64,000 bases of DNA, from NCBI RefSeq assembly GCF_001758785.1, contig NZ_LROM01000147.1, forward strand, positions 1 through 64,000. Reading direction: 5' to 3'. Origin of the DNA: Duganella phyllosphaerae (GTDB lineage Bacteria > Pseudomonadota > Gammaproteobacteria > Burkholderiales > Burkholderiaceae_D). Position 1 is the stretch's first letter, and every line of letters starts with the position of its first letter. Of the stretch, positions 61,471 through 64,000 are shown piece after piece. A program made the position numbers and the translations under genes. The notes beneath the pieces were generated by a model. That model did no database searches and was not told where the DNA came from. It saw nothing but the letters and a program-made list of their open reading frames with translations.

Positions 61471-63039
61471 TTAGCGGTGCATCAGTTCCGGTGACGACAG
61501 CAGCAAGGTATTCCACTCCTGCGGCGAGTTGGCCTGTTCCAGCGTCTGGCGGGTCTTCGGCGCCAGGGTTGGCTGCAAGGTCTGGTAAAAGAAGGCGCTG
61601 GCCAGTTGCGGGAACGCGGCCCGTTCCTGCGGCTGCGGTCCCTCGGCCTTGAACAGGCCGGCGTTGCCCGAGCCGATGGCCTTGGCGATTTCGAAGCGGG
61701 TGGTCATCTGCCCCGGGCTGGCCCAGCCGGGCTGAGTGAGCGCGTAACCGTCCGGCGTCTGGCGGCCGTACAGGGGCTGGGCCATGCGGTTGAGCCACCC
61801 CAGCATCGGCGCCGTGTTGAGCACTACCTTGTCGTCGTACGTCAGGCGCACGGCCGAGACCACGTAGTGCACCGGGTCCTTGAATTTTTTACCCAGCGAC
61901 TGGGCGAATTCCGGCGACGTGAGCATGCTGCGCATCACGGCCGCAATGTCGCCATCGGATAACTGGAACACCGCCGCCATGCGGGCCACCAGCGCCGGCG
62001 TCGGTTCGTCGGCAACGAAATACGTGGCCAGCTTGCGGCTGATGAAGCGTGCCGTGGCCGGGCTGCGGCACAGGCGGTCGAGCGCCTCGTCCACCTCGGC
62101 CAGGCCGCGCCCCTTGACCGGCTGGCCAAGGAACTGCTTGTCGCCGTAGTCGTGGCGGTTGGGATTGAACTCGAACAGGCCGCTGCGTACGTACTGCGAC
62201 TGCAATTCCTTTTTGACCTTCGGTGCGGTGTCGGTCAGGTTGACGCCCACGCCGGTGAGGATGCGCGCCAGTTCCTGCACGTCGCGCTGGCTGTAGCCGC
62301 CGTCCACGCCCAGCGTGTGCAGCTCCATCAGCTCGCGCGCATAGTTTTCGTTGATGCGGTTGGCGGCGTTCTGTTCGTTGTCGAGGTAGCGGATCATGGC
62401 CGGGTGGCGCAGGGTGGCGCCCAGCAGGTCGCGGAACTTGCCCAGCGCGTGCGGCCGGATCGCGGTTTCCTCGTAGTCGCCCACCAGTACGCGCAGGTTG
62501 CTTTTGCCCGAGTGGACATTGAAATGGTTCATCCAGAACCACGTCATCTGTTCCTGCAACTGGTTCGGTGAATACAGGTCGCGCAGCAGCGAGCGGGTGG
62601 CCGCCTCGCGCGCCAGGTTGTTCATGGCCTGCTGGTAGGCCTTTTGCGCGGTCTTCTTGTCCTCGTCGTCGGCGATCTTGTCGGCATCCTTGCGCTGCCG
62701 TTCGAGGTCGGCCACCAGGAATGGTAGCGGCGTCTTGGAAATGGCCAGGTTGTCGATCTGGGCCTGGGCGGCGGCCGGCAGCGGCGCCGGGGCCGGGTGC
62801 AGCTGGCGTTCGAGCCAGGCTTCGTAGCCCAGGGTTTGCGCCTGCTGCCAGGTGCCCTGGTTGACGCCCCAGCTCACGCGGTTGACGGCGGCGGGCAGTT
62901 GCGCTGGTGCGATGGCGGCTGGCGCGTTGTCCGCTGTGCCATCGCCGCTGCCGGTGCTGGCGCAGCCAGCGAGCAGGGTCGCCGTGCCAGCGAAGAGTGC
63001 GATCGTCAAGGTACGAAGCTGAAGTGGCTTGGCTTGCAT
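61471..63039 (-). CDS. DUF1800 exported lipoprotein
   Basis: A 522-residue protein with a lipobox (FAGTATLLAGCASTGSGDGT; Cys near residue 26). The DUF1800 core has helical blocks with QEQMTWFWMNHFNVHSGKSN, NENYARELMELHTLGVDGGY and DYGDKQFLGQPVKGRGLAEV. The family is widespread in Proteobacteria and Planctomycetes, always next to DUF1501, and the role is unknown. The pair suggests a surface or periplasmic complex. Confidence 0.9.
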   Translation of the reverse strand: MQAKPLQLRTLTIALFAGTATLLAGCASTGSGDGTADNAPAAIAPAQLPAAVNRVSWGVNQGTWQQAQTLGYEAWLERQLHPAPAPLPAAAQAQIDNLAISKTPLPFLVADLERQRKDADKIADDEDKKTAQKAYQQAMNNLAREAATRSLLRDLYSPNQLQEQMTWFWMNHFNVHSGKSNLRVLVGDYEETAIRPHALGKFRDLLGATLRHPAMIRYLDNEQNAANRINENYARELMELHTLGVDGGYSQRDVQELARILTGVGVNLTDTAPKVKKELQSQYVRSGLFEFNPNRHDYGDKQFLGQPVKGRGLAEVDEALDRLCRSPATARFISRKLATYFVADEPTPALVARMAAVFQLSDGDIAAVMRSMLTSPEFAQSLGKKFKDPVHYVVSAVRLTYDDKVVLNTAPMLGWLNRMAQPLYGRQTPDGYALTQPGWASPGQMTTRFEIAKAIGSGNAGLFKAEGPQPQERAAFPQLASAFFYQTLQPTLAPKTRQTLEQANSPQEWNTLLLSSPELMHR

Positions 63040-63269
63040 GGCATCCCCCGGAAACGATAATTACAGTAGAGTATGCCAATTCGAAGGCAGCGCTATATTT
63101 GTTTTGTGTAGAGTGAAACAGGATGTTACCGGGAGGCAGAACTGCTGAGGGGTGTGGCGGGAGAGGAGGGTAATGCAGCTGTCAGCGGGGTTTGGGCTGA
63201 AGCATGATCGCATTGGGGGCGCCGGTTACCGCATGCCGGCGCCTGGCATGGCAAGATCAGCTAAGCTGG

Positions 63270-63557
63270 TCAGTGCATTGAGGCGGTCGACAGATCTTTC
63301 AGTTCACGGATGCTGATATCTGACTTCTCGTGCATCCGCAGCAAAATCGTGGCACCCACTGCCAGCTTGCGATGGCGAATTTTGCTGATGATCGGCGGCT
63401 GAACTTCCAAAACGCGGCACAACTCTGCATCGTTTTTAAGGTTCATCTTTTCGATCAAAGTATCGAGTAACTTGTTCGGAACAAAACTGGAAGGTTCCAG
63501 CGCCCGAGCACGATTCATCGCTTCGATCAGTTCCATCTTTTTTTGCCTTACGTTCAT
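63270..63557 (-). CDS. Small helix-turn-helix protein (XRE/Cro-like)
   Basis: A 95-residue protein. The segment LIEKMNLKNDAELCRVLEVQ then PPIISKIRHRKLAVGATILL looks like a helix-turn-helix with recognition helix PPIISKIRHRK. DNA binding is probable, but targets are unknown. It stands alone between DUF1800 and the ABC ATPase, beside AT-rich spacers (63040-63269 holds nothing I recognise; 63558-63734 likewise). Confidence 0.72.
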   Translation of the reverse strand: MNVRQKKMELIEAMNRARALEPSSFVPNKLLDTLIEKMNLKNDAELCRVLEVQPPIISKIRHRKLAVGATILLRMHEKSDISIRELKDLSTASMH

Positions 63558-63734
63558 TTTTCGCTCCTCCTTAGCTTAAACGTGAAGAAATGACGTCTTC
63601 CCAGCAAGGCTAGCGCTCACACTATTGCTTTGAATGTGGAGCGCTACTCAACATTCTTGATAACCGTGCAAGTTAGTTCAAATCATACTCCTTTGTGACT
63701 AACACTGCAGCGTTTAACAATTGAATTATCTTGT

Positions 63735-64000
63735 TTATTGCTCAAATGGCTGGACAAATGTTGTTTCCTGTATGCCGCATTTCGATAGTTGTAGGATTTT
63801 GTCTGTCATTTCGGCGGCGATGTGCGAATGTGTGACCATGATGGCGCAAGCGCCGGTCGCCTTGATCTCGCGGCGGAGCAATTCCAGGATGCCCTGGGCG
63901 GTGTCGGGGTCGAGGTTGCCGGTGGGCTCGTCGGCCAGCACCAGGGCCGGGCGGTGCACCAGCGCGCGGGCAATCGCCACGCGCTGCATCTCGCCGCCGG
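63735..64000 (-). CDS. ABC transporter ATP-binding protein, C-terminal part (LolD/MacB-type)
   Basis: Only the C-terminal ~88 codons are in the window; the gene continues beyond base 64000. The signature GGEMQRVAIARAL, Walker B LVLADEPTGNLD and H-loop MVTHSH are present. The GNLD motif is typical of the MacB/LolD/FtsE group of ABC exporters. The permease and N-terminal Walker A lie outside. The extra C-terminal tail (SKCGIQETTFVQPFEQ) is unusual. Confidence 0.9.
   Translation of the reverse strand, partial: GGEMQRVAIARALVHRPALVLADEPTGNLDPDTAQGILELLRREIKATGACAIMVTHSHIAAEMTDKILQLSKCGIQETTFVQPFEQ

Overview
The window reads as a continuous stretch of a high-GC betaproteobacterial chromosome. Gene content and order (hemD-hemX-hemY, nadE next to a P-II gene, trxB-smr divergent from ftsK-lolA-rarA, serS followed by tRNA-Ser) fit the Oxalobacteraceae, in the Massilia / Duganella / Janthinobacterium group. 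That placement is an inference from protein style and synteny; no rRNA or marker search was possible. Genes are dense and uniformly GC-rich. I see no transposase, integrase, phage gene, CRISPR array or rRNA.

Layout. 1-3135: end of the haem operon (hemD partial, hemX, hemY). 3132-7197: an iron-starvation signalling set on the minus strand (sigma factor, FecR-type anti-sigma factor, TonB receptor with STN domain) with a Fur-like box in front. 7398-12709: pyrophosphatase, a Crp/Fnr regulator, a GNAT-fold protein, glutamine-dependent NAD+ synthetase and a P-II protein. 12799-16625: a lipoprotein rhamnogalacturonan lyase (PL4), a TRIC-type channel and an Old Yellow Enzyme. 16847-24162: Smr protein, thioredoxin reductase, FtsK, LolA, RarA and an alpha/beta hydrolase, with two copies of a REP-like paired repeat. 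24188-26921: two small exported proteins, serS and a tandem pair of tRNA-Ser(CGA) units.

26965-38845 is accessory-type metabolism and signalling: DUF1801, an unknown membrane protein, AraC and EamA, hemerythrin, a GH2 hydrolase-glycosyltransferase operon, MFS/LysR divergent pair, a chemoreceptor and D-lactate dehydrogenase. 38852-40965 holds a SEC-C protein and a run of small unknown genes, one behind a Pho-box-like promoter. 41062-47810: an orphan hybrid histidine kinase and an M16 peptidase pair with an unknown third gene. 47932-52461: a thioesterase, a long inverted repeat, then a glucarate/galactarate uptake and dehydration pair (gudP-gudD type) divergent from a LacI regulator. 52476-60241: spermidine-synthase-like protein, a degenerate GGDEF protein, Ppx, a Lys/Ala-rich histone-like protein, an OlsB-like acyltransferase, FdhD, and a DUF1348-TetR operon behind a perfect palindrome. 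60257-64000: DUF1501/DUF1800 exported pair, a small HTH protein and the C-terminal end of an ABC ATPase.

Most of the window is core metabolism. The least explained parts are the small-gene cluster at about 39.4-40.5 kb, the 30-bp-arm inverted repeat at 48.4 kb, the GGGEF-type cyclase, the M16-associated gene of unknown function, and palindromic or Pho-like control elements at 40.3, 57.4 and 59.2 kb.
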